A stretch of DNA of 64,000 bases, taken from Mycogone perniciosa. Lineage: Eukaryota > Ascomycota > Sordariomycetes > Hypocreales > Hypocreaceae. The notes under the pieces were generated by a model, which saw only the letters and a list, made by a program, of their open reading frames with translations, ran no database searches and was not told where the DNA came from. The position numbers and the translations under genes are program-made. The stretch lies in the NCBI GenBank assembly GCA_025331125.1, contig JAOALB010000163.1, positions 51,670 through 115,669 on the forward strand, written 5' to 3'. This document shows positions 49,100 to 61,800 of the stretch, piece by piece (positions within the stretch are counted from its first letter, which is position 1; every line of letters starts with the position of its first letter).

Positions 49100-50300
49100 T
49101 CCTTGCTATAAAGCTAGCGCTTTTCCTTTTTCTCTTTAAAACCCTGTAAAAATCTAGCATTAATAGCGACTATATATATTTAATAAACGCGATTATTAGG
49201 GATAATAACTTTTATTACTAGTTTTATCTTTTTAATTAAGTAATAAATAAAGGCCTAGCTTAATAGGAAAAATAAAAGTAAACCTTTAAATAGGAAATCT
49301 TAAAATAGGCAGCTAAAAACTAAAACCTTAAAGTATAAATTAAAGCCTAAATTAAAGCTTTAAATATAGCTTTACTGCTAAACTTTAAAAATAATAATTT
49401 ACTTAACTATTATTAAATTAAAAACTTTAAGCAATTTAATAGTAAATAGAAAAATGTTATTAAATACTAATAAAAATATATTAACTAATACTTTTAGATT
49501 AATATTACCTTTATAGGTAACTAGTTAATCTTTTTAACTAAACTTAAAAAGATTTTATATATTATAAGCCTTTTAAAAGGAGATATATATTAACTGTAAT
49601 AAAGAAACTTTAATATTATTATTAAGAATCTTAATAATCTTGCCTAATAATATTAAAAGATTAATACAATACTCTTTATTAATTTTAATAAATAATATAA
49701 AATAATTAAATTATTTTAAAAGGTATTATAGTCTTTTAATAACCTATATATATTAAATAAGCCTTTTTAAAACTTTATAGTAGAATTATCTGTATTAGGC
49801 AGTAAATATAGTAAGACTGTTAAGTAAATAGTAGAGGCTTTAAAGATAAAGGTCTTTTAAAAATTTACCAATACTATAAAGATGTAAGTAATTAAGCCAG
49901 ATAAGTTTAACTTTACTAAATAGTACTAACTCTATTAAATTATCTATAATAGGCTTTAAAAAGGCGCCTATTATAATGCCCTTTACGCTGCCTAAATAGG
50001 CCAGTGTTAATAAAGCTATTAATAATAGCAGTAATATTATTAACGCTAGCAAAACAACTAAGTAAATAACTAAGCGAATAACTAAACTGCCGCCTTAGCG
50101 CTAACTAGTAACCTAATACAGCTAAATACTATATATATTATATTACCTCGCCTTTAAGTCTTTTGCAAGGAATATATTATTAAAGGATTATACTTTTACT
50201 ATAAAAAAGTAGGTTATAGCTTTAATAAATACAATAACAAAAAGTAAGCTAATATATATTAAAGAAATTTATATTAAGTATAAAATTAAAATTATTAAAT
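49100..50300 (+). pseudogene. Gypsy-E gag remnant with zinc knuckle
   Basis: The clearest landmark is the zinc knuckle at 50191-50232: exactly 14 codons with CX2CX4HX4C spacing, reading Y-F-Y-Y-K-K-V-G-Y-S-F-N-K-Y, so that all four ligands have become Tyr. Cys TGC to TAC and His CAC to TAC are the changes RIP makes. The upstream region is probably the capsid part of gag, but it is too eroded to define. A 70-codon frame on the opposite strand (49840-50052) is not a gene. Confidence 0.65.
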
Positions 50301-51899
50301 CCAGCTATATTAACTATACTTTAACCTAGTAATACTTTAAAGCTAGCAGTAAAATAGCTTAGTAAAGTATAATAACTAAACCCTAATAGTATATTAATAT
50401 TACCTGTAATATTTAATTAATTTATAAATCTAGGCTTTAAATAATATACTCTCTTTAAATATTAATAAAGATAATAATAGTAGCGCTGCTTTATTAACTT
50501 TTAATTTACTTTAGTTTAGCTAGCTATATTTATTAAAAACTTAAACTTAATTTATAAACTAGGGAAAAGATTAACCTCTATTAAAAGTTACAAATAAAGG
50601 TTAACTGTAAATAATACTATTATCTTAAAATAGATTTACTACTGCCTTTTTAATTAAAAGCCCTTTAAAGTTAAATTAATAAACAGTAAATCCCTTTTAA
50701 TATAAACTATACTATCCTTTATATATAATATTTATATTAATATAAAAGCTTTAATAGATAGCGGCTATATACTTTAAGCTTTTATTCGCTGCGCTTTTAT
50801 TAAATAATTTAATATTACTATTTAATAACTGCTATTTACTAAAAACCTTTTTTTTATTAATAAAAGTATAGCTAATAAAATTTCAGACTTTTTTATTATA
50901 TAAACTATAATTAGCCCCTATAAGGAACTTTACCTCTTTTTTATTATAAATATCCTTAATAATCTATTTATTATCTTTAACCTTTTATAGCTAAAGAAAT
51001 ACAACTTTAATATTAACTAAAAAGAATTAACTATTACTTTTAAATCTTATTATTATTATAACTATTGCCTTTTAAAAAATACAGCTAGCTTTACATAAAT
51101 TTTAATAGCAGTTAAAATAAAAAATAACTTTATTAAAGCTAATATAAGGAATATATATTACCAGCAATTAATAGTTAAAAACGCCTTAAATAAAGTAAAG
51201 CTTAACCTAACTAAACGAAAAACTATACTATATAAATAACTATTAATTAAAAATACCTAAAAAAAGGAAGACTGCAACTTAATTAAAAAAGGAGTTTATA
51301 AACTGCGCATTCTATAAACCCTAATATTAAACTAAGATTACTATATAACCTGTAGGTATAGTAAAATTAATAATAATAAAATATAAGTATAGATAATCTT
51401 AAACTAAATACGCGTAAAGCTGCTGCTTGCCTTTATAATCTGCAGTTAATAATAAAAAGGAAAACCTTTATTAAAGCTACTATTACTATATTTTAATATA
51501 CTGCTTCCGCAAAACTAAACTAAACCTTAAAATTAAAAAATATATTTAAATATAGCAGATATATAAATAGTAGCAGCTATAAAGTTTATTACCTTTTATT
51601 ATTAATTATATATCCGCGCAATAAAAATAACCTAAAAAGAGATTAACTAAGCTATTAAAATGAAAGCACTAGCGCCTATTAGCCTGTTAAAGCTTTTGAA
51701 TAAGTTTTTCTAATAAATACTTATAGGATAAAGAGACTATATTAAAGTAAAAATAATATTACTAAAAGAAATATATAACTTTATTAATAAATACTACTCT
51801 TTAATATAACTAAAAAAGATTATAGCCGTTAATATAAAGAAGTTTATAGCAGCAAAACCTAAATTTAATAAGCTAAATATTTTAAAGAAACTGCTATTT

Positions 51900-54800
51900 T
51901 AACTATATAACCTATATAATACCTTCCTGCTAAAAACAGTAAATAAGCTTCCTTTATAATAGGCCTAGGACTATAAAATTAAAATATTGCTAGGAAAAAA
52001 CCTTTTATATTAAAAGAATAGGCTATTTTTCTTTAATAAACTGCAGGTAATAAAAGAATAATTAAATAATAATTTAGTAAAAGGATTTATCTGTAAGTTG
52101 TAAATGTAATATACTGCTCCTTTCCTTTTAACTGTAAAACTAAAAGGCAGCGTCTATATCTATTAAAACTATTAAAGGTTAAATAATATTACTATTAAAA
52201 ATTAATACCTATTACTATTAATCTAGGAAACCCTTAATGCTTTAAACTATATAAAAGTATATATAAAACTTAATATTATCGCTATATTTAATAACCTTTA
52301 TATCGCTAAAGGAGATATATAAAAAACAGTATTTATTATAAGGTTTAGCCTTTTCGAGATATTAATTATACCTTTCAGCCTCTATAATGCGCCTGCTATA
52401 TTTTAATATTATATTAACTATACTTTTTATAACCTCTTTAATTATATTTATATAGTATACTTTAATAATATCTTTATATACTTTTTAAGCTGAAAGGAAT
52501 ACTGAAAATATATCTGTAAAGTAGTAGCCTACCTTTAAGACACTAGCCTTTAGATTAATATTATTAAATATAAATTTAAGACAATAAAAATAAAATACTT
52601 TAGCTTAATTATTACTTTAAAGGGATTAAAAATAGATCTTAAAAAGGTTAAAGCGATACTAAACTAACAACTACTTAAAGGAGTAAAAGATTTATAAAAG
52701 TTCCTTGGCTTTATAAACTTTTATTACTATTTTATTTAAAGATATTTTAAAATAGCTGCACTATTAAATAAGCTTTTAAATAAAGACTGACTATATATTT
52801 AAAGAGAAAAATAGCAGGAAGCCTTTAACTTAATTAAATGCGCTTTTAAATTAGCCTTAATCCTAGCCCTCTTTAACTATAATAAGTAAACAGTCTTTAA
52901 GATAAACGGCTCTAATTAGGTATTAAGCGGTATTTTATTGCATTATAATAAAAAAGGCATTTTATGCTTTATTGCATTTTTCTCTATAAAGTATAACACT
53001 TAAAAATACAACTATAAAATCTATAATAAAAAACTTTTAGCTATTATTAAAGCAATAAAGGAATAGCGCCTAAAATTATAAGGCTTATAAAAATTTAATA
53101 TTATTATAGACTATAAAAACCTTAAATACTTTACTTTAACTGAAGCCTTAAATTAGCAATAAGTCTAATAGTTTAAATTCCTCTTTAGCTTTAACTTCTG
53201 CATTATTTATTAACCTGGCTTTAAAGCTGTAAAGCTTAATACTTTAAATAGAAAAGTAGAAAATAGGCCTGCGAAATTAGATCCCTTTAATAACTAAATT
53301 AAAAACAGGCAATACACTATTTTCCTGTAAAGTTCTTTTAGCTTTAAAGTTTAGGCAACGTTTTAAAAAGAAATGTTATTAAATATAAAAATATTTATAA
53401 AGGCTGCCTTTATAGCTATAATAATACCCGCAGAAAATAAACTAATCAATAACCTAATTACAGTAGTATATAAATAAAATACTATAGTAAAAGAAATAGT
53501 AACTGCGCTTTAAAACCTTAATATCCGCTAATAGCTAAAGTAGCTTTACAGGGAACTTTAAATTATAATAAACGACTGCCGAGTAATAAATAGCAGAATT
53601 TATCACTAAAAGCAGCGTTTTATTCCCCTTAATCATAAGCTTTATATATAAATCCTATTTAAAAACCACTTTAGTGGCCTAGCTAGATATTTAGGCAGGT
53701 TTAAAACCCTAGACTTTATTAGCCGAATATACTAATAGCTATAAATTTTAAAAGATATTAAAGTATTTATATAAACCTATAAACTATACATTAAAATAAA
53801 GGCTTTATAATCCTTACTATAAGGTTTCCTTTAACTACTGCTAATTTTATTTTATATATAATTAAATATCTTTATTAACTATATTATACTACTATTTAAA
53901 TCTCGCTATTATAATATTACTTATAAATATTTACTAGTAATAGTTTACTGTTTTATTAAAATATATTACTTTATACCTATTACTTTACTGTTAATAAAAG
54001 AGCTAGCTAATATATTTATTAATAGGATTTACTGCCTTTATAGTATACCTAATAATATTATATTAGACTATAGTATATAATTTATATTAAAATTCTAGGA
54101 ATAACTTTTAAAGCAATTAGGAATTATATTAAAATAGTTATTAGCCTTTTACTTTAAAACTAATAGTTAAACTAAAAGAATTAATATAAATATAAAATAA
54201 TACCTATAAGCTTTTATTAACTTTTATTAAAATAACTAAATCTATTAGCTTTTATTAATTAAATTTACTATAAATAATATAATATTTAAAACTATTAATA
54301 TATTACTGTTTTTCGCTAACTATAGTTTTAACCCTTGCCTAAGGATAAAGCCTTTATAGCCTTACCTATTAAACCTTTCTGCAGTAAAGAAAAGAGAGTT
54401 TTTCTATATTAATACTATTACTAATCAATTTAAATATATTATTATATAACTAAAGGCCCTCACTAAAGCTTTAAAAAAAAGATATAAAGAAAATATAAAT
54501 ATATAAAAAGAGGCATTACTAGTCTATACTATTAGGCAAAAAGTCTTTATTAATATATAAAATATAAAGATTAACTGGCTAATAAAGAAGCTAGATAATA
54601 AATAGGCAGGACTTTATATAATAATAAAGGTATACCTATAAGCCTGCGCTATTAGCTTACTGGAAAGTATAAAGATCTTTTTAATCCTATATAACTCTCT
54701 TTTATAATTTAAAATAGCTACTTTACTGCACTTTAAATAAAAGATAATTAATAAGGCTGAGTTAAAGAATATTTAAAGTAAAGTATTAGAAAAGGAAGAT

Positions 54801-54970
54801 AATATAGATAAAGTATAAAAGAAGTAAAAGTTTAAAGCGCTTCTAGATTATTATAATAATAATAGTTTCTATTACTTTATTAAATAAAGATACTACGCTG
54901 CTATATAGCAATTAGCTGAGGACTTATAAGGCTAAAAGAGGGTAATATAAAACTTTTACATAAAAAACCT
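51900..54970 (+). pseudogene. Gypsy-E pol remnant: RT-RH-IN-chromodomain
   Basis: The RT reads NQYPLLLI-stop-ETLNAL near 52200, then KLNIIAIFNNLYIAKGD, FSLFEILIIPFSLYNAPAIF near 52345-52400, and the catalytic box FNNI (LDDI expected) at 52461-52472. RNase H follows near 52875-52960 (KINGSN where the Asp-containing TDASD block is expected). The integrase core is near 53870-54000 (YNITYKYLLVIVYCFIKIYY, matching the VDRFTK block). A chromodomain closes the protein near 54840-54960 (SFYYFIK, then QLAEDL). Stops and Asp-to-Asn changes at catalytic sites make it inactive. Confidence 0.82.
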
Positions 54971-55245
54971 AAAAAAGCCAGGCCTACTATAATAGGCATT
55001 AAAAGGAATTATAAAAAAAGAAAAAGAGGAAATGGCTAAAAAGAAACTAATGCCTGCAAAGCGCTAATTAAAGACTATACTACGCTAAAGCCTATAACTA
55101 AACTATATATCACTGACACTAAAAACTGTATAATTCGCCTTATTTGCCCTTATATCGGAAGTATTAAGATAGATTACCCGGAATTTCGATTTATGCAAGC
55201 AATATAGCTATTCGCGGCTGAATAGCGAGATAGGAGGGGGGGTAC

Positions 55246-55417
55246 TGTTACAGCACTGACTGTAACGCGATGTTGACGCCCTGTTACGTGAGCTCTAGTT
55301 ATGTGACCAGGCCCCAACGCGTTCCTAGCTATAGCTTTCCGTAGAGCCTTAGGGCTTCCTTGCTCTCCACGGCACAACGACGATATTTGCCCTGACCTGC
55401 CTTCCCGTGCCGTAATA
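55246..55417 (+). repeat. 3' LTR of Gypsy-E
   Basis: Begins TGTTACAGCACTGACTG and ends GCCGTAATA. Its second half has near-normal composition, in contrast to the element interior. A 67-codon reverse frame over it (55174-55377) is an accident. Confidence 0.92.
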
Positions 55418-55611
55418 AGAAACGTTAAATCAAGGTTTTGAAGACCTCTGCTTTGTGTGGCAAATTGAATAGCTAGAAAATATTAAAATTTTTACTATTT
55501 TGGCTATTTTATTAATAGAATTCAATGGTGTTGTGTTGGTGTTGTGTTGGTGTTGAGGGTGGATCTAGGTGGCCGAGAACCCCGGGTGGCTGAAGAGGGG
55601 GTGGTCCGACT
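55418..55611. repeat. Right terminal part of pogo-2
   Basis: Contains the right copy of the AGAAA duplication, about 100 bp of AT-rich 3' region, a short direct repeat (gttgtgttggt occurring twice near 55531-55555) and then the inverted repeat GGTGGCCGAGAACCCCGGG to GGTGGTCCGACT. The inverted repeat is nearly free of RIP changes and gives the ancestral sequence for the left end. Confidence 0.82.
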
Positions 55612-55613
55612 TA

Positions 55614-55962
55614 ATAAATAGATTATATAGGCAAATCAAGGAATAAAACTTTATAGTAACCTTATTTAATAGATTCAATTGTTTACCATATAGTTAAATC
55701 TACTTTAATCGGTCAGTTAAACAATTAAATCCACTACCTATAGTTGAGTCATGTATTACTGATATATGACTTAACTACAGGTGTATGATCGTGTGAGACA
55801 GAAATGGCTTAGTCAGTATCCCCATCATCACATGATGTCCCAGAATAGTAAATGACAGAGTAGCGTCATTAATAACCTTAAACATCCCACCCTTACTCAG
55901 AAAACAAGGGGCTCTGGAAGAGCCTGACAGCAATCTCCAGCTACAGGGTTGACACGCAGAAC
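55614..55962. promoter_or_regulatory. Upstream region of the Zn2Cys6 gene
   Basis: AT-rich up to about 55770, then normal composition. It should contain the promoter of the regulator gene. I see no recognisable binding site. A 66-codon reverse open stretch at 55775-55975 overlaps the start of the regulator and is rejected. Confidence 0.4.
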
Positions 55963-58134
55963 ATGTTTTGTTCACAAAGGCATCAAGGCTCTAATGGCGC
56001 TTCAGCTCAGCACAAGGTGCGAAAAGTGCGCAAAGGAACGCGAAGCTGTTGGGAATGTATGCTACAACCATGTTACCAATTGTCACGACTTGTTCTAAGA
56101 TCCGCATGCTCATCGTGACGAAATCCAGGTAAACGCCGCAAAATCAAATGCATCTTCGGCTCTAATAATACTGAAATCTGCAATTGGTGCCGACACATGA
56201 GTCAAACTGCATTAGCCAACAATACCCAGATGCTAACGGCAACTCTGAGAATCGGACCTTGGAAGAGAGAATGGGGCGTGTCGAGTCCTTGTTAGAACGT
56301 TTACTCGACAAGGTAGAATCTGGGGAGGGACTAGAGTCTAAGAAATTGGACTATGCAAGAAGTACAACCGTCAAGGACAACATTGGAAATGACGTTGTTG
56401 ACCCTGCGTTGGTAACATCGGCCCACCCGTCTCATGATGTTGTGGCTTCCATTTTTGAAAATGCATCAGTGTGTGATGATTTCAAGCATATTCTTGCATT
56501 TTGCGGCCAAAAACTGACTGTTTGCAGTTTCAACCAGAGCTGAGTAGAAAGGATAATTCGATGCCGGCCAATCGTACCCAGGCGTTGAGGGAAATGACCG
56601 ATTGGAATAATTCTGGACAGGTTTCCAAAATGGAAAAGGCGTCCCGGTTACTATTGGCGATGGTACCGCCTCGAAAAGCGATTGAAGTTCTTGATAAAGA
56701 AAGCTCTCCCTGGATTAACCAACTTTTACGAGCTCTTCCGTCATTCCAAAGACCTGGTGGATTCTCGCTCATCAAAATAATGCCGTTTGAGTCTCCGTCT
56801 CTCAGTCATCCAACGACAGTTGCGAGGGCTTTAACGTGCGTGGTTATTTGTCTTCAGCAGCTCCCCGTGGGATTCGACTTTACAACATTGGGGCCTTTAA
56901 CCCGTTCTGTCGATGAACTCGCCGAATCTTTCACGGCGACGGTATGCGCATTGGTCACATCTGATGATGAGCTTGTTGCTACCCAGAAGGCATCGAGTGC
57001 CTGTTCCTCCAGACCATCTTTTTCATCAACACGGGAAAACCCCGACGTGCATGGCTTAGCAATCGAAGGGCTTTGGCCATTGCCTAACTAATGGGTCTAC
57101 ATGCTCACAGAGACGAATCCTTCAGAGATGTATCTGAAAGTCGTAAAAATCAGCACTCGGGGTCATGGCGCCATGTTATTCATTCCGATCGTCACCTCGC
57201 CTTGATCCTAGGTTTTCCATACGGTGCCATGGAAAGGGACGAAACGTCTACTTTTTGTATAATGGAAAGGGATTTAGACGAGAGCCAGCAAGACATACTG
57301 TATCTGAAAGAGCTGGATCGGACTGCCGCACGAATAATCGATAGAGGACACTCTTCCACATCATTAGCGTTCGTTGCCATGCAGAGCATCGATAATGCAC
57401 TCGAGACACTGGCACAATCTATGCCACAACCTTGGTGGCAGAATATGGATAAAGCTGACAGCATGGAGGCAGAAGCGTTGGCCAAAGTTTACAGCCGCCT
57501 TAATATCCAACTATGGCACCATCAACTTTCGGTAGCGCTTCACCTACCATTTATGCTTGATTCAACAGCCCAGCGTAAATATGAATACAGCCGGTTTTCA
57601 TGCTTGAATGCAGCACGAGGGCTTCTCAAGCAATATCTCTTAATCCGGACAAGCTTTGGAATGTTTTTATGTCGCTTGACAAATTTCCAAGCATTTACCG
57701 CGGCTGCGATTCTCCTCTTCAATCTGTCTCTGCCCAATCCAACGTTTGAGGAGGAAAATCTGGAAGGTCAAAAGGAGGCGGACTGGGCTTTGATCAATGA
57801 AGTGATCAAGATGCTGGATGAATCCAATGGGCGCTTTCGCGATGCTGTTGCAGCGCAGGCCTCCAACGTGTTGAACATTCTCCGCAGGGTGATTGAAGAC
57901 CCATGGGATCAGGGCGGCGATCATTTCAATTTTACGATTGCTTATTTTGGAACCATCTCTATCACGAGAAGGCCACAGATGCAAAATGGGAATCCAGAAC
58001 TGTCGACCACAGAGTTGCCTTTGGATTACTCGTCACCGTTCAGGGCAACAATTGACATGTCGCAACCAAGCTTCCCTGATGCAGATGAATTGTTACAACA
58101 ATGGCTCGTGGATGATCCCGACTGGTTAAACTGA
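55963..58134 (+). pseudogene. Zn2Cys6 fungal transcription factor, frameshifted
   Basis: A regulator of the Gal4 class; such genes often control the cluster they lie in. Exons: 55963-56056, 56129-56468 and 56528-58134, with introns of 72 nt (GTATGC...CCAG) and 59 nt (GTGTGT...GCAG, CTGAC branch). The first intron splits the zinc cluster: exon 1 gives SCWE, exon 2 CKRRKIKC and ICNWCRH. A basic leader (KVRKVRKGTRS) precedes it and a coiled-coil-like stretch follows (ERMGRVESLLERLLDKVES). Exon 3 carries the fungal-specific middle homology region (HSDRHLALILGFPYGAM near 57178) and an acidic C terminus (QQWLVDDPDWLN). Three lesions: a missing base at 56197 between the fifth and sixth zinc-cluster Cys, a missing base at 56987, and TAA at 57085-57087 where Gln is expected before LMGLH. 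The exons total 2041 nt; two more bases give a whole 680-codon frame plus stop, which supports the model. Confidence 0.85.
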
Positions 58135-58421
58135 CATTTCAAGGATCGACTGCTGAATCGGAAAAACATGGGGAAAACATGGAATTTAGCGGTTATCTGA
58201 GAAATGTATCAGAATGACAAGAGGCAGCATGCATGGAACGGGCAACTTGGTACAGGTTCTCGTAAGTTGACTTGGAGGTAGGGCTTCTTGGTGACCAGGC
58301 TAGATTGTTCAAACGAAGCGACTTGCTCTAATGACGTTTTAGCTTACTATCTGATAGTGAGCCTTTGTCTGTGTATGGGAATTCCCAGTCTTTTTCTATA
58401 AATGCTGCACTTGGAGACCTG
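58135..58421. other. 3' flank of the Zn2Cys6 pseudogene
   Basis: Normal-composition DNA after the TGA at 58132-58134, up to the Gypsy LTR that starts at 58422. I see no coding signal; it presumably held the 3' UTR and terminator. Confidence 0.45.
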
Positions 58422-58897
58422 TGTGACGATCCGGGTTGATTCTTAACGGATAAACCGAGGTTCGTGGGTTTATATTAACAGAGAGGTTAAGGGTAAATGC
58501 GAAGTAGCCTAATATAGTCACGATTCTATAGAATAGGCGGTTCTAGTATGCAATTAGTTAACAATTATTTAAATAACTATATTAAATAATTATAACTTAT
58601 CTGGTCTTATATATAAAGGAGATATATAGTAAATATACTTAGATTATATATAGATTATAGTTATATTGAATTATTTTAGTTTATACTGTATACCTTAAGT
58701 AATTTATAGTTTCCAGTAATTTAAATAGTTTTTTTAATTAATAATATATAAAGTATAGATAAAGAGGAAAGAAAGGAAGGAAGGAAGGAAAGTAATAATA
58801 TACCATTTGTTATATAGTAATTATTTAGTTATTTTCTTAGTCTTTAAAGGTATATATTGCCCTAGACCTTCTATATAGTTAAAAGAGGGTTAAAATA
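58422..58897 (-). repeat. 3' LTR of Gypsy-A #4, long variant
   Basis: Shares the first 150 bases with other Gypsy-A LTRs and the remainder with the variant at 30354. It is about 100 bp longer, partly because of a GGAA-type microsatellite at 58764-58791 (gaggaaagaaaggaagg...). The first 100 bases, next to the regulator gene, show little RIP. Confidence 0.7.
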
Positions 58898-61800
58898 TTA
58901 TATAATACCCCTTTTTTATAGTTTTATTTTTAAAACTTTACCTCCTTTATATAAATACTATACCTCCCTATATAAATATAAGTTTTTTTCTTTTTGTTTT
59001 TTTATATATAAAGTATTAATAATATCAATTATATTAAAAAGATTTATTCTTTAAAAAGCTTTTTATATTGAATTCTTATATCTTTTTTTAAAAGAATTAG
59101 GCTTTAAAACTATACGTTAGTTATATTATTATTGTTATAAATGTATTTATAAAATAATACATAAAGGGTTTTAATATTAAAACCATATTTAGTCAACTTA
59201 TTTTCATAATAGTTTTAATATACAATTGAAGATTTATAAATACTTTCTTATATATTTATTTTTTTAATTTTTGAATATTTAAAATTACTTTAAAATATAA
59301 ATAATTAAAATTCTAAAAGTAAAAGTAAAGATTAAATAGATGGGATTATATTATAAGTCTTTTAAGGCTTTAATACTATTACTTTACGTTTATATTAAAT
59401 ATAAAGTATTAATTAAAAGAAAATAAGAATAATACATTTTAAATTATAAAATATAAATGTTAAATAGTAGAAACTATTCTTAATATATATTCTTTCAAGG
59501 CTATTAGTATAATGAATCAAACTGCAAATAAATTACTTAATTCATCATTTAAAGTATAATTTAAATTTTGAAAGGTTATATTCCTTTTCATAGTTTTCTT
59601 ACTCTCTTAAATATTAATCTTTATTATTTCTTATATCTATAACTTTAATTTCTTAGCTTTATATAGTTTTTTTAATGAATAAAGCCTTAATTAAATTTAT
59701 AATTAGTTTATTGTTACTTTATTCTATATAAAATAAAAGTATATATATATTTCATTATATAAATACTTTATATTTTTAATTTGAATTTATATATACTAAT
59801 TGTTAATAGTTTATATATATTTGTTATAATACTATAGTATATATATATAAAATTAAGTTCAATTGATATTCAAATACTATTATTAGTAAATATGGATATA
59901 AGCAATTGCTTTTTCTTCATTCTTTTAATAAAAGTTAATATAACCTTTAAAATAAACTATAATAATTGAAGTAATATATTTTATTTAACTATTTATTTGT
60001 AAATAATAAAGAATCCTAAATTTATAGTTTATATTTAATTAATTCATAACGTCCCGATTTATTAAATATATTGAATAAGTTAATTTAAAGGTTTTATCCA
60101 TAAATTCAAATATAATTAAATTCAAAAAACTAGTTAGTTTAATTATTTCTTTTAAATAATTATCTAAACCCTGAAACCTTTTTATTCAAATTATAAACTT
60201 TATAAACGTAATATTTATATTATTTTTAATCTCCCTTACATAACTTTAGTAAAGATCGTTAAACTATTTAATATTCAATATTTCTTTCATTACTTTTTTT
60301 ATTTTCAATAATCTCTAAAGATATCCTATAGTTCTTTAATTATATTATTAATTTAAAGTCTTTTATTTTAAAAGTTCTTTTCATTTTATTAAATACTATC
60401 TATAAAAAACTACCTTTACTTTAAATCTATTTATTTCTCCCTTTAATATCTTTAAATCTTACTTTTAAGTAAATTATTGTTATACTTAAATTAGAAATAC
60501 TTTTCTTTCCTTTTTTTAATATATATAAAGGTTTTCTATAAAAGCTTTACTTTATATTTAAAGCCTTTTTAATAGTTCTCATTATAAAAAGAACTTTATT
60601 ATCATTGCAATAGAATTAATCTTTATTGCTAAATATTAGACTCCATATATTTTAATTAAAGATAATTTAAAACAATATTATAGTTATTAATATTTATTAT
60701 ATTATGATAATTCCTTTTCTATATGTATTAATCTTAACCTTAAATAAGGTTTAATATATTATCTTTATAGTTTAATTGATCCCTTTGTTCTTTTTATTAA
60801 ACTTATAGTTTATATATTTATGTATTTATTATTTTCAAATTTACTTTTATTAATAAATAATATATTTCGTTATTCAATTATATATATAAGTTAATAGTAT
60901 ATTTACAGCACTATTAATCCATTACTAATATTAATATTATAATTTATTTTACTTATATATTATATATTTTAAATTATTATATCTTAAATCATGTTAGTAA
61001 TAATATTTAAAGCTTTTACTATAATTAAAGGATTACTTTATTATATTCCTTTAAGGTATGTATTACTTAAGACCCTTTATATAGTTATAAAGAGGTTATA
61101 CTATAATATTTATTTAATATTAATATACTGTTTATTAAACTTATATATATTAAAACTTTAAAGTTTACTAAATTCCTTTAAAGCTTACCATTTAATTTAA
61201 AAAAAAGTCTTTAATGTTTTAATATTTTATAATTATAATATTCCTTTTCCAAATATTTTAATTTTATATTAAGTTTATAAAATATAATAAAACCTGAATT
61301 AAACATATATAATCTTTTCTTTTCTTTTAGAAGTATATTTTATGTATATATATGATATAAATAAGTAATAATATAATATAATATCTTTTATATACAAGGC
61401 TATTTATAAGATAATTCCTTGATATATAAAAGTATATATATTTTATTTATATAATCAAAAGTATTAGAATAGTTCTAATAATTCCTTTATTATTAACTTT
61501 ATTTTATATATAATATTATATATAAATATAAATCTATTTACCTTTATTATATATTTATAGTAATTCTTTCAATTGAATCTAAGTAATATATTTTTAATTT
61601 ATCCTTAATACTATTATTAATATATAATATGGCTTTTAACCTTAAAACTATAATACTATATAATAACAATTTATATTATAAAAAGTTATTTTAATTTTTA
61701 CTATAAACACTATTATTATTAATTTATTTCATATTGTTTATAATAACTTAATTCAATAATATATAATTAATCACATTTAAGCCTTATATTAATATTTTAT

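Larger units (their letters stand above)
48701..55422 (+). mobile_element. Gypsy-E, full-length LTR chromovirus with TSD
   Basis: The element is 48706-55417, with 172-bp LTRs at 48706-48877 and 55246-55417, a G-rich polypurine tract before the right LTR (aggaggggggg, about 55232-55242) and a perfect AGAAA duplication at 48701-48705 and 55418-55422. It is a second Gypsy family, unrelated in LTR sequence to Gypsy-A. Order: gag with zinc knuckle, RT, RNase H, integrase, chromodomain. Inserted in pogo-2. Confidence 0.92.
16604..55611 (+). mobile_element. pogo-2 (Fot1/pogo-like DNA transposon), interrupted; whole nested block
   Basis: The left end AGTTGGACCACCCCC (16604) and the inverted right end ...GGGGGTGGTCCGACT (ending 55611) form terminal inverted repeats flanked by TA (16602-16603, 55612-55613), the target of Tc1/mariner-pogo transposons. 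Its own DNA is only 16604-16634, 47068-48705 and 55418-55611, roughly 1.86 kb together, close to the 1858-bp pogo-1. Continuity across the Gypsy-A insertion is shown by the inverted repeat: its next bases (CTCGGCCACCTA) occur at 47076-47087 and, inverted, at 55565-55576. Everything else in the interval was inserted later. The transposase frame (plus strand) is annotated separately. Confidence 0.85.

Noticed and set aside
49840..50052. Leu/Ile-rich 70-codon minus-strand frame resembling a membrane protein
   Set aside because: Opposite strand of the Gypsy-E gag remnant; hydrophobic composition follows from AT-rich sequence.
55174..55377. 67-codon minus-strand frame
   Set aside because: Covers the end of the Gypsy-E interior and its LTR; no conserved frame in the other LTR copy.
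16604..55611. A giant mobile element of the Starship or similar cargo type
   Set aside because: No tyrosine recombinase or cargo genes are visible; the ends are pogo inverted repeats with TA, and the interior is fully explained by nested smaller transposons.
57192..57984. Several minus-strand and alternative frames within the regulator gene
   Set aside because: Antisense or shifted shadows of exon 3, which has clear family similarity on the plus strand.
58764..58791. GGAA repeat as a regulatory element
   Set aside because: A short microsatellite inside a degraded LTR; nothing suggests a function.
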